Shown in pieces: positions 32,330-44,123 of a stretch of 64,000 bases of DNA. The notes under the pieces are model-generated. The model was given only the letters and a program-made list of their open reading frames with translations. It was not told the origin of the DNA and searched no databases. The DNA lies in NCBI RefSeq assembly GCF_023091745.1, contig NC_068910.1, positions 39,357,272-39,421,271 of the forward strand, in the 5' to 3' direction. Every line of letters starts with the position of its first letter. Position 1 is the stretch's first letter. The stretch comes from Budorcas taxicolor (lineage: Eukaryota > Chordata > Mammalia > Artiodactyla > Bovidae). A program made the position numbers and the translations under genes.

Positions 32330-32656
32330 AAGTGAAAGTCACTCAGTCATGTCCGACTCTTTGCGACCCCATGGACTATACAGTCCATGGAGTTCTCCAG
32401 GCCAGAATACTGGAGTGGGTTGGGTAGCCGTTCCTTTCTCCAGGGGATCGTCCCATCCCAGGGATCGAACCCAGGTCTCCTGCATGGCAGGCAGATTCTT
32501 TCCCAGGTGAGCCATCAGGGAAGCCCAGGAATACTGGAGTAGGTAGCCTGTCCCTTCACCAGCAGAGCTTCCTGACCCAGGAATCAAACCGGGATCTCCT
32601 GCATTGCAGGCAGATTCTTTACCAACTGAGCTATCAGGGAAGCCCAACAGAAAGGA
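32330..32656 (-). mobile_element. Dimeric Bov SINE (ART2A type)
   Basis: Two SINE units head to tail in reverse orientation, with heads at about 32525 and 32647 (gagctatcagggaagccc). It is flanked by accctttg at 32322-32329 and 32657-32664. Confidence 0.9.
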
Positions 32657-32889
32657 ACCCTTTGGTGCCCCAGAATAAAAACACACCATGGCTGTGCACC
32701 CAGAGTAGTGGATTCTGGGTTTGTGAGAGGCGTGCCCTCTGATAAGGTAGAAGACGGAACTGTGGGTGTTGAGAGATGGTAGATCATACATCAGGTCTCA
32801 AGCTGGTCCATTTTAGGTAAAAGTACAAATGTGTGTTTTTACCTTGAGGATCTGGAAATTGATTCCCTTGGAGTCAATGGGTTGCAGGC

Positions 32890-33060
32890 TTCAGAGTGCC
32901 TCCAGTTCACCTGGAATGTATGAAAACACAGGTCACTGGGCTGCACCTCACAGTGTAGAATTCACTAGGCCTGGGGTGAGACCTGAGAATCTGCATTGCT
33001 GACAAGTTTCCAGGTAAGACTGATGCTGCCAATGTAAGGACCACAGCTTGAGAGCTTTCC
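32890..33060 (+). repeat. MER5-like hAT DNA transposon remnant
   Basis: Motif order cacaggtcactgggctgcac, ctcacagtgtagaattcac, gagacctgagaatctgcatt, ctgacaagtttccagg and accacagcttgagagc matches the MER5 group. Confidence 0.55.
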
Positions 33061-33380
33061 CTGCAGCCTTATCCCTTGGAAAATCTTCTAGTAGGAAGGA
33101 CACTCAACTTTTCCTTGTCTTGCCGGGGTTGATCCGAGTTCTAGAGCCACCCCTTTAAGAAGAAGAACATAAAATTATAAAAGTGAATCTAAAAGTGAAC
33201 ATGTATTTAGGATGAGAAAAGACATCACAGCAAATCACAACTATTAAAAACGAATAAATAACAAAATTCATAAAATAATGTTTTAATTAAAGTCACCTGA
33301 TTGATCTCTTTCATTCATACATATTTTGGTTACATATTCTTTGACTACTGTCTGTATTTACACTTACATTAATATGTGCA

Positions 33381-33575
33381 TGGGGCTTGCTTGGTAGCTC
33401 AGCTGTTAAAGAATCCGCCTACAATGTAGAAGACCCCAGTCCGATTCCTAGGTCGGGAAGATCTGCTAGAGAAGGGAATGGCTACCCACTCCAGTATTCT
33501 GGCCTGGAGAATTCCATGGACTATATAGTCCATAGGGTCTCAAAGAGTCGGACATGACTGAATGACTTTCACTTT
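33381..33575 (+). mobile_element. Bov-tA-type SINE
   Basis: Forward SINE from the ggggcttgcttggtagctc head, through ccactccagtattctggcc, to the tail caaagagtcggacatgactg, ending in tttcacttt. Confidence 0.92.
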
Positions 33576-33944
33576 AGTGTGCACATTTTGTGGCTCACAT
33601 TCATGTACCCCTTTCCTAACACATCCCCTCTACCCTCTGGTCATGGACTCTCAGCTTCCTGGCAGCCAGAGCCAAGGGAAAGTCGCTGGGCTCTTGACCT
33701 CTCCTTATCTAGTCAAACCAAGTCTACTTCTTCAATAGAAGACAAGTGGTCCTGAGGCAGAAGAGTTTGCATGGATTTATTTAAGGGATAGTCCACTATA
33801 TTTCTGATTGCATTTAAAAAAAAACTACTAAGACAGCACCAACCTGCCTTTACTGCTTTTGCTCTTTCCCTGAAACGTAGCTGGCTTTTCCCATGTATTA
33901 TCTCATTTAACACCAATACTAAGCCAATGAGAGAAGGCCCATCG

Positions 33945-34015
33945 TTACTCCCATTCTTCACATTAGGAAATAGTTCCAGAGAAGTGGAACATCAGCCCAA
34001 GGTCACCCAGCCAGT
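33945..34015 (-). repeat. MIR-like fragment
   Basis: Carries the reverse MIR core (cccaaggtcacccagccagt) after a degenerate gaggaaactga-type stretch. Confidence 0.45.
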
Positions 34016-34054
34016 GGGTGGTCTCGGCACCCAGATCTCAAACCCTAGCTATAT

Positions 34055-34185
34055 CATACCAGTTGGTGTTCTGCATCCACAGATATGGAGGGACAACTTC
34101 AATATGAATAGTTACAGAAGGGACTTGAGCATCCTTTGGTTTTGCATAACCAATCTCCTGCAGATACCAGGGGATGACTGTGTAT
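34055..34185 (+). repeat. Tigger-type (Tc1/mariner) DNA transposon remnant
   Basis: Motifs ttctgcatccacagatatgg, gggacttgagcatcctttgg and gcagataccaggggatgac follow the Tigger consensus end. Internally deleted. Confidence 0.5.
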
Positions 34186-34551
34186 CCACTGGGGGGCTGT
34201 TTCTCAGATTGGCTTTCTGTAAGTTGACGAATATTGAATAATGGTCTATAGTCTTTCACATGAGCTTATGAATTCTTTTAAAATAATATGTGATACAGAT
34301 GAACCCGCATAAAGACAGACAACCCAGAACTTGAAGCTTTGGTGAAGGAGGCGTGGTAATAGGGACTCTCCACTTGCACATACATCCTAACTTTCCACAT
34401 CCCACAGCCAAGCCAGTTTTATAAGATCCAGGGTCCCCTGGAAACCACTTAGACAGCTGCTTATGCTGCCTTCTTCATAGGGCTCAGGGTTCTAATATGA
34501 TCTATCTTTGTCCCTTTCCCCCACCAAATGGCCTCAGCCTCAACCACCAGT

Positions 34552-34682
34552 ATTTTTTTTTCTTTTTGGCTGTGCCAGGTCTTAGTTGCAGCATGTAGGA
34601 TCTGGTTGTCTGACCAGAAAGCAAAGCCAAGCCCCCTGCACTGAGAGCCGAGAGTCTTAGCCGCTGAACCACCAGGGAAGTT
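34552..34682 (-). mobile_element. CHR-type SINE with target duplication
   Basis: Reverse CHR copy starting with a T-run, then ggctgtgccaggtcttagtt and aaccaccagggaag. Flanks cctcaaccaccagt (34538-34551) and cctcaatcaccagt (34683-34696) match at 13 of 14 bases. Confidence 0.88.
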
Positions 34683-34969
34683 CCTCAATCACCAGTCTTG
34701 GTCACCTGTCTCTCCTCAGTAGGAAAGCTTTAAACATCTAAGACATCATTTGAAGTATCAACATCATTGCCTCTGCAGTGTGTAAGCCTGGTTTGGGCAC
34801 AGGGACGAGAGGGAGATACAGCAGCTCAGGACTTCTGCCACTCAAGTGCCCAAGGAAAAAGGACTCATCTTCAGTTTACAGAAGAGTAAGGTGGCTGTCA
34901 GAAGTGCATGAAATTAGGACTCAGCCACTTACTAGTGAAATGCAAACCCAAGCTACTGTATTACCTGTA

Positions 34970-35900
34970 AATTCACCAAAAATGACTGATACCAAGGATG
35001 GTGGGAATGTGAGTGAAGGGGGCATCTTTCTCCACTGGTGGGTATGCAGACTTGCAAAACCACTTCGGGGAAGAGTTTGGCCTCACGCGGCAGTCAGGTG
35101 CACATGCCCTTGGCTCAGCAGCCTGGGCTACAGCAGGATGTGCAGTGTGCACTCTGGTTGCCATGGAGCTGTGCAATGGGGCGGCCCCAGTGTTTCCACT
35201 CCTCAGCAGGCCATCTTTAGCAGAAGTCAGCAAACTATTGGACTATAGCCCAAATCCAGCCTGCCATCTGCTGCTGTTTCAAGTTTTGCAGCACAGTCAT
35301 GTTATTTGTTGACATCTGGTCATGGTTGCTTTTATGATACAATGGCAGAGTTGGACAGCTGGGAGAGACAGGGACTGTCTGGCTTGTAAAGTTCCATATA
35401 TTTACTATCTTCCCATTTACAGAAAATGTGCGCCCAACTTCCAGTCTGGAGGGAATCAGGCGATGGTATGACACTCTTGGGGGCTTCCCTGCGGGCTCAG
35501 TGGTAAAGAACCTGCCTGCCAGTGCAGGAGACGCGAGTTCCATCACTGGGTTGGGAAGATCCCCAGAGAAAGAAATGGCAACCCACTCCAGTATCTTTCC
35601 TGGGAAACCCCATGGACAGAGGAGCCTGGTGGGCTATAGTCCATGGGGTCACAAAAGAGTCAGATAAGACTTGGTGACTAAACAAAAACGGTGAGACTGT
35701 TCTCAGCAGTTTTGTGTGCTAAAATGGAAAACAACCCAAATGTTCATCAAAAGGAGTCAATTTGTACAATGGAATATTACAGAGCAGAGAAGCGAGTCAC
35801 AACAGGTCCATTTATATGCAGCTCAAGGGCAACTCAAGATAAATGTAGGCTTAGAAATACACATGTGAGAGCTACAAAGAAAAGTAAGATGATCGTCATA
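34970..35900 (+). repeat. Old L1 3' region interrupted by a SINE
   Basis: The left part (ggatggtgggaatgtgag, ttgcaaaaccacttcgggga) and the right part (aacaacccaaatgttcatca, tacaatggaatattacagag) are in the order expected of an ancient L1 ORF2/3' end. A Bov-tA SINE (about 35482-35690) separates parts of it, and the middle is unassigned. Confidence 0.55.
35482..35690 (+). mobile_element. Bov-tA-type SINE
   Basis: Forward SINE: gggcttccctgcgggctcag head, cactgggttgggaagatcc, tggacagaggagcctggtgg, tcacaaaagagtcagataag. Confidence 0.92.
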
Positions 35901-36339
35901 AAAGTTAGCCTGGGGCTCATCCCTGGAGTGGGTGTGCCTGGAGAGGCACATGGGCATCCTGGCAATGTTCGTTCTTAGTTTGGGCTCGTTCTTGGCTGCA
36001 CGAATGCCCACCTTTTATTCTTTGTATGGTTGGCATCTTTTAGATGATCTCTGTTTATGTCGAATTTCATAATAGAGAAACTCATTGTATGTGAAATTGG
36101 CTTCCCAAATCTTGAAACACAAGTCATCATCCAGTTCTGGCACAGCCTAAAAAAAGTGGCAAAATGTTCATCAAAATAGGGGGACAGAAAACAACGTGCA
36201 TCCTTTGTTGAGAAATCTCCCAAGCATTTTGAGGCTCCTCCCAGCCTCTGACTTTTGTTCCTCCTGTGCCAGCCTTAGTCCTTCCTTGTCTTTCCTGGAC
36301 ACAAACCAAGACGAGGGGCTGCCGATGGCTTGCAGCCCA

Positions 36340-36965
36340 GGTTTTTTTAAAAAAATCTTTTGATTTTATATTAGAATATAGCTGATTAACAATGCTGTGT
36401 CCATTTCAGGTGTACAGCAAAGTAATTCAGTTATACGGGTAGCATTCTTTTTCAAATTCTTTTCCCAGTTAGATTGTACATAACATTGAACAAAGTTCCC
36501 TGTGCTATACAGTAGGTCCTTAAAAAAAAAAACAAACTATGAGGTATGTATTTTTTTTTTTTAATTGGAGCTAGTTGCTTTACAATGTTGTTAGTTTCTG
36601 CAGTACAATGAAATGAATCAGCTTTCGTTATACACATATTCCCTCCCTCTTGAACCTCTCTCCCCACATCCCATACATCTAGGTCGTCACAGAGCAGGGA
36701 GCTGAGTTCCCTGTGCTGTGCAGCAGGTTCCTGTCCATGTAAAAAACATTAGTGTGTACATGACAATCCCAAAGTCTCTCTCCCGGCTCCACCCTTCTCC
36801 CTAGTAATCATAGGTTTATTTTTTGCCTGTCTCTCTTTTGTAAGTTCATTTGTATCACTTTTTTTTTCAGATTCTGTATACAAGTGGTATCATATAATAT
36901 TTCACTTCCTCTGTCTGACTTAATGTCACTCAGTAAGACAATTTCTAGGTCCATCCGTGTTGTGC
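36340..36965 (-). repeat. Two abutting ruminant L1 3'-end fragments
   Basis: A first L1 3'-UTR piece (36340-36520: atatagctgattaacaatgc, ccctgtgctatacagtaggt) is followed after an A-run by a second copy starting again with a T-run (36548) and continuing through cagagcagggagctgagttc to gtccatccgtgttgtgca. Both are reversed, so one L1 tail seems inserted in or next to another. Confidence 0.7.
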
Positions 36966-38025
36966 AGCCCCGTTTTGAGTGGGTATCCAGGAAGGAAAGC
37001 CTTTAGTAGCGTGGCCCCACTTCGACAGTAATGTTTGAAGAAAATGCAGTTGCATGCCCCAAGCAAAGCCAGTGAAACTCACTGGAAGGCTGAATCTCAG
37101 AGCATATCTCTGGAATACCTGCTTCAGACTCACCTGGCTGATGGAGGGGTGTGGAGGGGGAAGGCTGGCGGCCAACAGGAGGAACCAAATTTTCATGGCC
37201 TCAAGGAAAGAATCCCAAGTAGGCTCAGATTTCAGGTCTACACCTTCAAAAACCACCCGCTCTGAAAATTGGCCATTTCCCACCAATTCGCTTCTGAAAC
37301 ACCACCCCCTGTGATTCACATTCTATAAATTCTTGTACATACTGTTTACTTCCACAAGAGACCACTCTTGCTTCACTTTTCCTTATGGTGTCTTAAAAAT
37401 ATACAGTCTTAGCCACCAGTGGTACAGGAAAAAAAAAAATAGTGTTTGGCATGTTTTAAACACAGTGTGCAAAAATGTAATTTCATGGTCCTTGGGAAGC
37501 TTATATCAAATTCTTGGCATGCTCTGCTCATTGACATATGAATGACAATGATGACACTGGGCATCTCTGTAGGACTTCCTCTCAGGATCACGCTTTTTCA
37601 TATATAATTCAGTTAAGACTCACAGGGCTACGTGTCTTGGGGTTGCTGTTTTCCAGACAGTGAAACTGGGGAAACACCATGAGTCAGAGTCAGGGGATGA
37701 CACTTCAGAACAAGGGGAAGTAAGAACCGTGGAACTGTGGAAACTTCCACCCCAGGCCTTCCTCAGGGTTCAGATGGGTGGTTTGACTTTCATCTCGGGA
37801 AGTTGCTTTCAGCTTGATATGAAATTGGTCAGGTACGTTGTTCTGCGGAAAGCTTGGGATGGGGGTGGGTCTCAGTGTCCAGGGAGTTTCCCAGACCGCC
37901 ACTTCCTCCGTCTGTCCCCCTTCACAGTCTCTCAGCAGTCTTCACTCTGGATGCTAGAAGCTTCTGAGTCCTTGAGCCTCCTGCTTGTTACTGCCTGCCT
38001 TGTTTCCATTATCCCACTTGGCAGA
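36966..38025. other. Gene-free interval
   Basis: No repeat family, RNA or coding exon could be recognised. Short frames on both strands lack domains. An A-run lies at about 37429-37439. Confidence 0.55.
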
Positions 38026-38029
38026 CAGA

Positions 38030-38220
38030 GGGCAGTATTTGGAATCAATACAGTGAGTTTGATTCTGGCTTCTTATCTGGGCTAGCTGTTGTTAGTAAAC
38101 GTCTCTGACCCTTAGTATCTTCAGATCTGTAAAAGGGGGCTAATTATACCCATCTCATAGGGTCTGGCAGGGATTCAAGCAATTGTGTGTGTAAAGGGCC
38201 TGGCATGCTGTGGATGCCTC
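38030..38220 (+). repeat. MIR SINE
   Basis: Forward MIR order: gtttgattctggcttcttat, gacccttagtatcttcaga, tgtaaaagggggctaattat, acccatctcatagggtctgg, gggcctggcatgctgtgg. Confidence 0.65.
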
Positions 38221-39307
38221 TGCTTAATGAGTCCTTTCCTTTTTTCAGCTTTTTCGTGTATCAGCTGTTTCTATGGTTGTACGGCCTGATTCTAAGAGAA
38301 CTCAGGGAATTCTTATTACTGACTAGTTACATTCAAGTACCACCCAGCAGTCCTTGATGCAGTGGGTCTCCTATTTAAATAAGAACCTGTTGAATTTGGA
38401 GATGCTGGGCCAGGCCTCTGTGGAGATGTCCCTCAGGAAAGCATGGCTGGACCATGGGTCCTCTTGTCACCTCCAGCCCTGGTACCTGGCTGAGCCATCC
38501 AGGTCACCCTCACGAATATGGGCAGGTGTCATCCAGTCCACAGCAGGCCCGATTAACATAAAAGGGCAGAGAAACAAAATTCGCTGTCTGCAGGGTAAAG
38601 TCATCATCTTTCTCTGCCTTGGGCCTTAGTGCTGCTGTTTCTTGGGTTTTATAAGTCATCTTCAGGGACGTACACCACTGGCTGCCCTGGTTCTCGGGCC
38701 TTAGAACTTGGACTGGAGCTACCCCACCGGCCTCCCGCACCCCTGTCTTGTGGCTGACAGGTCCTGTGATGTCTCAGCTTCCATAACCAGGTGAGGCCAA
38801 TCCCTCACAGTAAATCTCTTTCTGTGCACCTTAAAAATATCTCCTGGTATGATTCCTAAACATATTCCTGACTCGGAAGCTACTTTTAGACAGTCATCTT
38901 CGGGGGGTCATGAGGTCAGTGGTCAGAGGACCACAGTTTGAGAATGAGTCTAGAAGTCAGCTGCGGGGGTGGGCATCTCTGCAGGAGAGCAAGCTTCTCC
39001 TGCATCTTAGGCTTCCTTTTAGGGACTGATTAAAATGAGCAAATTTGTCTTTTCTAGCCAACTCCCTGCTGTACCACCCCGTGAACCCCTAGGGCACTCA
39101 GTAGCTGCTGACCAAACACTGGAAATACTATTAGCATTAAAATTTCACTGCAGAAAAGCTCGGTTCTTGAACTGGTTCCTGAAGAAGAAGCAGCACCTGG
39201 GAACTTACACAGAGTGCCAATTCTTGGGCCTCCCCGAGGATTTATGGAATAGGATCTCCTGGGGGTGGATTCTGCAGTCTGTGCTTTCACATATTGCTGA
39301 CCAGGGG

Positions 39308-39326
39308 ATTTTTTTTTTTTTTTTTT
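39308..39326 (+). repeat. Poly-T run
   Basis: Run of about 18 T residues, probably the tail of an old reversed retroelement that I cannot otherwise place. Confidence 0.7.
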
Positions 39327-39500
39327 AAATCAAAACTAACACAGGCACCACCATGCCTGTGGCTGGTGATTTGTTATGTCCGTGAATATGGAAACACCGC
39401 GTTTGAATAACTATCAACAACTTTTTTGCACCTAATGCGTTTGAGTCGCTGTATGTCTTACTAAAGCATCCAGTGTTTTGTTAGAGGGTGATAGGCTGTA

Positions 39501-39757
39501 AATGGCACCCCACTCCAGTACTCTTGCCTGGAGAATCCCATGGATGGAGGAGCCTGGTAGGTTGCAGTCCATGGGGTCACTGAGAGTCAGACACGACTGG
39601 GCGACTTCGCTTTCCCTTTGCACTTTCATGCATTGGAGAGGGAAATGGCAGCCCACTCCAGTGTTCTTGCCTGGAGAATCCCGGGGACGGGGGAGCCTGG
39701 TGGGCTGCCGTCTATGGGGTCGCCCAGAGTCGGACACGACTGGAGCGACTTAGCAGC
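39501..39757 (+). mobile_element. BOV-A2 SINE with target duplication
   Basis: Two Bov-A monomers linked by the gcactttcatgcattggag joint: the first has tggatggaggagcctggtag, the second ggggacgggggagcctggtg, ending in gcgacttagcagc. It is flanked by aggctgta at 39493-39500 and 39758-39765. Confidence 0.93.
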
Positions 39758-40539
39758 AGGCTGTATAGCAGGCAACTGTCTGCAGAACAGGCTATTACAG
39801 ATACACCATGTTTCACTGTGCTTTCCCAGTCTGTGGAAGAGCAGGCTACACTTACGGGCAGCACTTTTTTCTGAAGTTCTGTGGGTACTATTTCCTCTAG
39901 AATATTTTCATTTATTTTACCTGGCAGTTGACAAAGTGGATCTTCGTGTTGGGGGGAGGGGCTCCTTTAGAAATGAGAAATTTTGTGATGTGTCATTTTT
40001 GAAAATTTTATGGTAATAAACATGTGTATAATATATACAAGGTTGTAACAAAAGCATAACAGAGCAAAATGTGAATGATAATGACAATGGAAAGTTTCAT
40101 ATAATAAAGGCTTGATCAGTTTTAAGGTCTAACAACTTTGCAGAGTGATGTTAATTATATCATTCTCTAAGAACGTATTGATCCATCTCTGGTCAAAAAT
40201 GTTCAAGTAACAATATGTCTCTGGTCAATGATGAAGCCTCAGGGATTGTTTAGTGAGTGGCAGATCCCCCTCCTGGGGGGGATGGGGTGGCCAGTGGGGC
40301 TTCCTCCCAACCCTCTGGGGCAGGTGTTCCCATCCCTCTGCTGGCTGCTGGAGACATGGGAGTGGGGGCTTCTTCTCTGCTTGCCTGGATGCACAGGTGC
40401 TGAGCATTTGTTAAGCACTTGGTGGGGGTGCTGATCATTTAGTCTCCCGTTGAAGAGGCCCCATCACATAAACCCTTTAGTTGAGAGGCAGGTTTGGTGT
40501 TTTTGATTGATTCATACTTTTCCTGAGCAAATATTCCAC

Positions 40540-40660
40540 AGCTCTTATGTACCAGGTGCTCTTCTGGGTACCCAGGATATGCTGATAAGAATGTGCCTTT
40601 GCAGAAATAAGCCAATTTACACTATAGTGTTAGCACATGGCAGGAGCTTTAAGGATAGGC
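40540..40660 (-). repeat. MIR/L2-like fragment
   Basis: Carries cttatgtaccaggtgctctt and acccaggatatgctgataag, typical of old mammalian repeats. The family is uncertain. Confidence 0.35.
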
Positions 40661-40784
40661 TAAGAGGATAGAATTTTGAGTGGGGGAGGTGAGGACTGTG
40701 CATTGCTGCCCTCTTAATCCTTGTTCTAGGAAGGACACCTTGATCTTCACTGTTACACTTTTTAAAAGATTCACCCACGGTTTG

Positions 40785-41436
40785 TGTTGGGGAACCAGAC
40801 TGGAGCCATGGCAGGCTTGACAGGTTGCACTAGGCCTAGGTTTTGAATTCTTGTAAACCTGGGTCATGATTCCGGGAGACTACCCCCTAGGAGGGTCCCA
40901 CTCACCCTAGGATGAAGGGCCTGAGCTACTCCATTTTGTAAAAGAATTCTATCCCGCAAGGTCCCGGGCAAAAGAACTTTGGACGTTACCCAACCTGAGC
41001 CCATTACCCATAGCCAATCAACCCTCAGATTACCTAACCTAGCCCCACTGTACACGAGCCAATTGGCCCCTAGGCTAAACCTTCTGACTTTACGTTCAGG
41101 AGCTTGTGATTTACCTTGGAAGTAAAAACCAATCAAGAGTATACACACAAATCCTATGGATGGAAGTGACCAACCAGTTATCTGTCAACTTAAACACCCC
41201 CTAAAGTGGCCAATCAGTTGTCCTCTTGCCTGAACACCCCCTTTTGTACCCTTTTACCTGAATAAATTCCCTATAAAAGCAGTGCAGCCCAAGACTCGGG
41301 GCTCCCTCCCTATAGCCGCTGCGTCGGTGCCGGTGGGAGCCCTAGCTCGAGCTAGCAATAAACCCCTTTATGCTTTTGCATTGCCGTGGACGTCTTAGTT
41401 CTCTCAGTTTTGGGGACTCGGACTTCGGGCATAACA
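40785..41436 (+). mobile_element. Solo LTR of an endogenous retrovirus (ERV1-like)
   Basis: The 652-bp element starts TGTTGGGG and ends CATAACA, and is flanked by the perfect direct repeat GTTTG at 40780-40784 and 41437-41441. U3 holds several CCAAT motifs (about 41014, 41059, 41129, 41210). A TATA box (TATAAAAG, 41272-41279) is followed 78 bases later by a poly(A) signal (AATAAA, 41357-41362), so the U3-R-U5 order is clear on the + strand. No internal viral coding sequence adjoins it. Family class is inferred from structure. Confidence 0.85.
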
Positions 41437-41884
41437 GTTTGGGGGTTGGGTGGGCACGTGACCAAAGTCTGGCCAGTCAGAGCATTCATCTTCCTGTCCT
41501 GCCCCCACCAACAGTGATGGCTTCAGCAACAGGTTCCAAGCGGCCCTAAAGAGACTGGGTCTTGAGGCTTTTCCTAGAAACTAGCGCAGAGAGAAAGAAA
41601 TGTAAAAACCACTTTTAATAATGACTGAAGTTACTGAGCTGTGAGGATTCTAGGCTTGGGGTTTTCAGAGGCTGCCACACAGGATGAACTGTCCTGAGAA
41701 AAAAGCCCACACAGAGAAAGTGGAGCTGAGAGGCAGCGAGTATCCTGATCGTGTCATTTGAGCCTGATCACTGTGGTTAGATCCCGCCATGCCCGAAGCA
41801 TTTACCCCTAGACTTTTCAGCTTGACGAGCCAGTTCTTTACTTATTCATCTAGAGCCTCTTCCAGTCCCTTGAGTTATAATATC

Positions 41885-42055
41885 AAACTTGGGAGACAGG
41901 GTTCAAATCCTGGCTCTGTCACTTAACTTGCAGGCTGGTTGAGTCTCGACTTCTTCTGTTTACAAGGACTGGTGGAAGGAATTCAACCAGGGCAGTGAAA
42001 TTACCGGGCAGCTGCCACAGCCCTTGGCCCACAGTAGGAGCTCAGTCAGGGCAGG
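41885..42055 (+). repeat. MIR SINE
   Basis: Forward order: agacagggttcaaatcctgg, ctctgtcacttaacttgcag, ttggcccacagtaggagctc. Confidence 0.6.
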
Positions 42056-42813
42056 CTGGGTTGCAGAGAATAATTAGCTGTCAGGCTGATTTCTTCTTAC
42101 CTTAGCTTAATTGTGTTCATATTTTGCATTTCTGAACATGTGACTGCATTCCCCGTGGCCGGGTGAGTGGCTATGCTATTTTTCATCTCTATTCTGACAG
42201 TCCAGATGGTACAGTGCAGTCCTTCTCTCTTCCCCGCCTCTCCCCACCCGAAGACGCGCAAGGAGACACATTCTTCTTTTTCTCAATGAAATACAATTAC
42301 GTGGAATTCATGGCATTGATGATATTCATTGTCTCAAATTACACTGTTTCCTGGTGCTGGGTTGAGAGCTATATAATAACGTCCTGATAAGGACGGACGT
42401 TTTCTTTCTAACCCAAATTGTATGCAGATAGATGACACCTTCTAAGGGCAATAATTTCTCTTTTTCTCAGAATTATGAAAAAATCAGTCATTCTGAGGCT
42501 AATCTACATTGCATATGTTCTTCACACATCCATCAGTTTCAAAATAGATTTCAATGAGGAAAGAAGTAAAAGTCTCTCAGCCCAGACGTCAAGATGATTT
42601 GATTTTAATAATATGCAAAGCATGGGTGAGGGAGGTAGGGGAGAAGAATCACCAGGCTTGTCCAGGTGTAAATGAGCTGCTAACAAGAGGAGGCTGGAAG
42701 CATTGCCTTCCGCTGTGGGGGTGCTGGAAGAGCAGTCTGGACTGACCAGTCCTTAGACTGGAATCTGCCAGAGCTACAGAAGAGGCCATTTGGAACCCAC
42801 AGGTACCATAGTT

Positions 42814-43005
42814 GGCTTCTCAGGTAGCTCCATGGTAAAGAATCCACCTGCAATGTAGAAAATGCAGGTTCAATCCCTGGGTCAGGAAGATCCCCTGGAA
42901 AAGGAAATGGCAACCCACTCCAGTATTCTTGCCTGGGAAATCCCATGGACAGAAGCCTAGAGGTCTGCTGTCCATGGGGTTGCAGTCAGACATGAATTAG
43001 CAAGT
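42814..43005 (+). mobile_element. Bov-tA-type SINE
   Basis: Forward copy: ggcttctcaggtagctccat head, ggttcaatccctgggtcagg, actccagtattcttgcctgg. The 3' part is degenerate. Confidence 0.88.
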
Positions 43006-43074
43006 AAACATCATCACCCCATAGTTAGCATCCATCTAGGGCAGCATTCTTCAACTTTTTTTTTTTGCATTATT

Positions 43075-43152
43075 GCCCCTGCCCTCCCTGCCTCTTCCTC
43101 CCACCGCCCACCCCCCATCCCCACTACCCCCCCCCCCCCAACCCCACCCCGC
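43075..43152 (+). repeat. C-rich low-complexity tract
   Basis: Dominated by CCCC runs (including about 11 consecutive C at about 43128-43139). It directly precedes a truncated Bov SINE. Confidence 0.85.
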
Positions 43153-43153
43153 C

Positions 43154-43240
43154 AAGGAGAATCCCATGGACAGAGAAGCCTGGCCCGGCTACACTCCATA
43201 GGGTCACAAAGAGTAAGACAGGACTGAGCATGCACACAAG
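43154..43240 (+). mobile_element. Truncated Bov SINE
   Basis: Only the 3' half is present: gagaatcccatggacagaga, ctacactccatagggtcaca, gagtaagacaggactgagc. Confidence 0.8.
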
Positions 43241-43705
43241 GTGCCTCTTAGACATTTTCCCCTAATCCTCTCCAACCCCTCACAATGAAATTTTAATGCC
43301 ACAGATAGACTAGATACCTGTTTATGTACTGTAGATATAGTTGGGTTTTATGCATAAAAATAAGATTTTTTTTTTTTGCCTCCCTCCAGGAACCATTTTG
43401 CCCTGTTGGTGGTTTTGTTTCCATGAAGTATTCATGATATCTAGTGCTTATTATGTAGATAGCAGCCTCTTTTCTGAGGGCCTCCTTCTATTAGCTAATT
43501 CCTGCCACCTGAGGGCAATTATCGGAAAAAGGGCAGCTGTGCGCCTCTAGCAGCCAACACTCTCAGGGGTGAGGTGGTGGGGAGGGCAGGGTGGCAGGGG
43601 AGGGGCCCCTCCCAGGGAAGGGAGAGCTGGGCTGGGCGGATGCTGCAGTGCCCCTTGCTATCACCTTGCTGAGTCTGTGTTGCTTGGGTTTAAAAAAGTC
43701 CTTCC

Positions 43706-43822
43706 TGGGGATTTTCCTGGTGGTCTAGTGGTTAGGACTCTGCACTGTCACTGCCAAGAGCCTGGGTTCGATCCCTCGTAGAGGAACTAAGATCCCAGAA
43801 GTCTGGGCATGGCTGAAACCAA
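43706..43822 (+). mobile_element. CHR-type SINE
   Basis: Forward copy: ttttcctggtggtctagtgg, ttaggactctgcactgtcac, gggttcgatccctcgtagag, gaactaagatcccagaag. Confidence 0.87.
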
Positions 43823-44057
43823 AGTCTTGGAGGCTTTCCTGGAGAAGTACTGCTTGAGTTGAGTTTTAAAGGATGCGCAAGGGTGAATATGGCAGAGAGC
43901 GAGGGGGAAGGTGAGGGAGGGCAAGGAATGGGAAAGGAAGAATGTACAAAAGCTCTGGGGCAGGCAGGAGTATAGAGTTTTAAGGGACAAAGACAGGTCA
44001 GATTGGCTGAAACCCAGGTGAAAAGGGCCTCAACGTGAGATTTTGGGAAAGTAGGAC

Positions 44058-44123
44058 AGAGCAAACCGCACAGGACTTTATCAGCTGGCCAGAGCAAACC
44101 GCACAGGACTTTATCAGCTGGCC
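44058..44123 (+). repeat. Perfect 33-bp tandem duplication
   Basis: The unit beginning agagcaaaccgcacagg and ending cagctggcc occurs at 44058-44090 and again, identical, at 44091-44123, with no gap. Confidence 0.97.
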
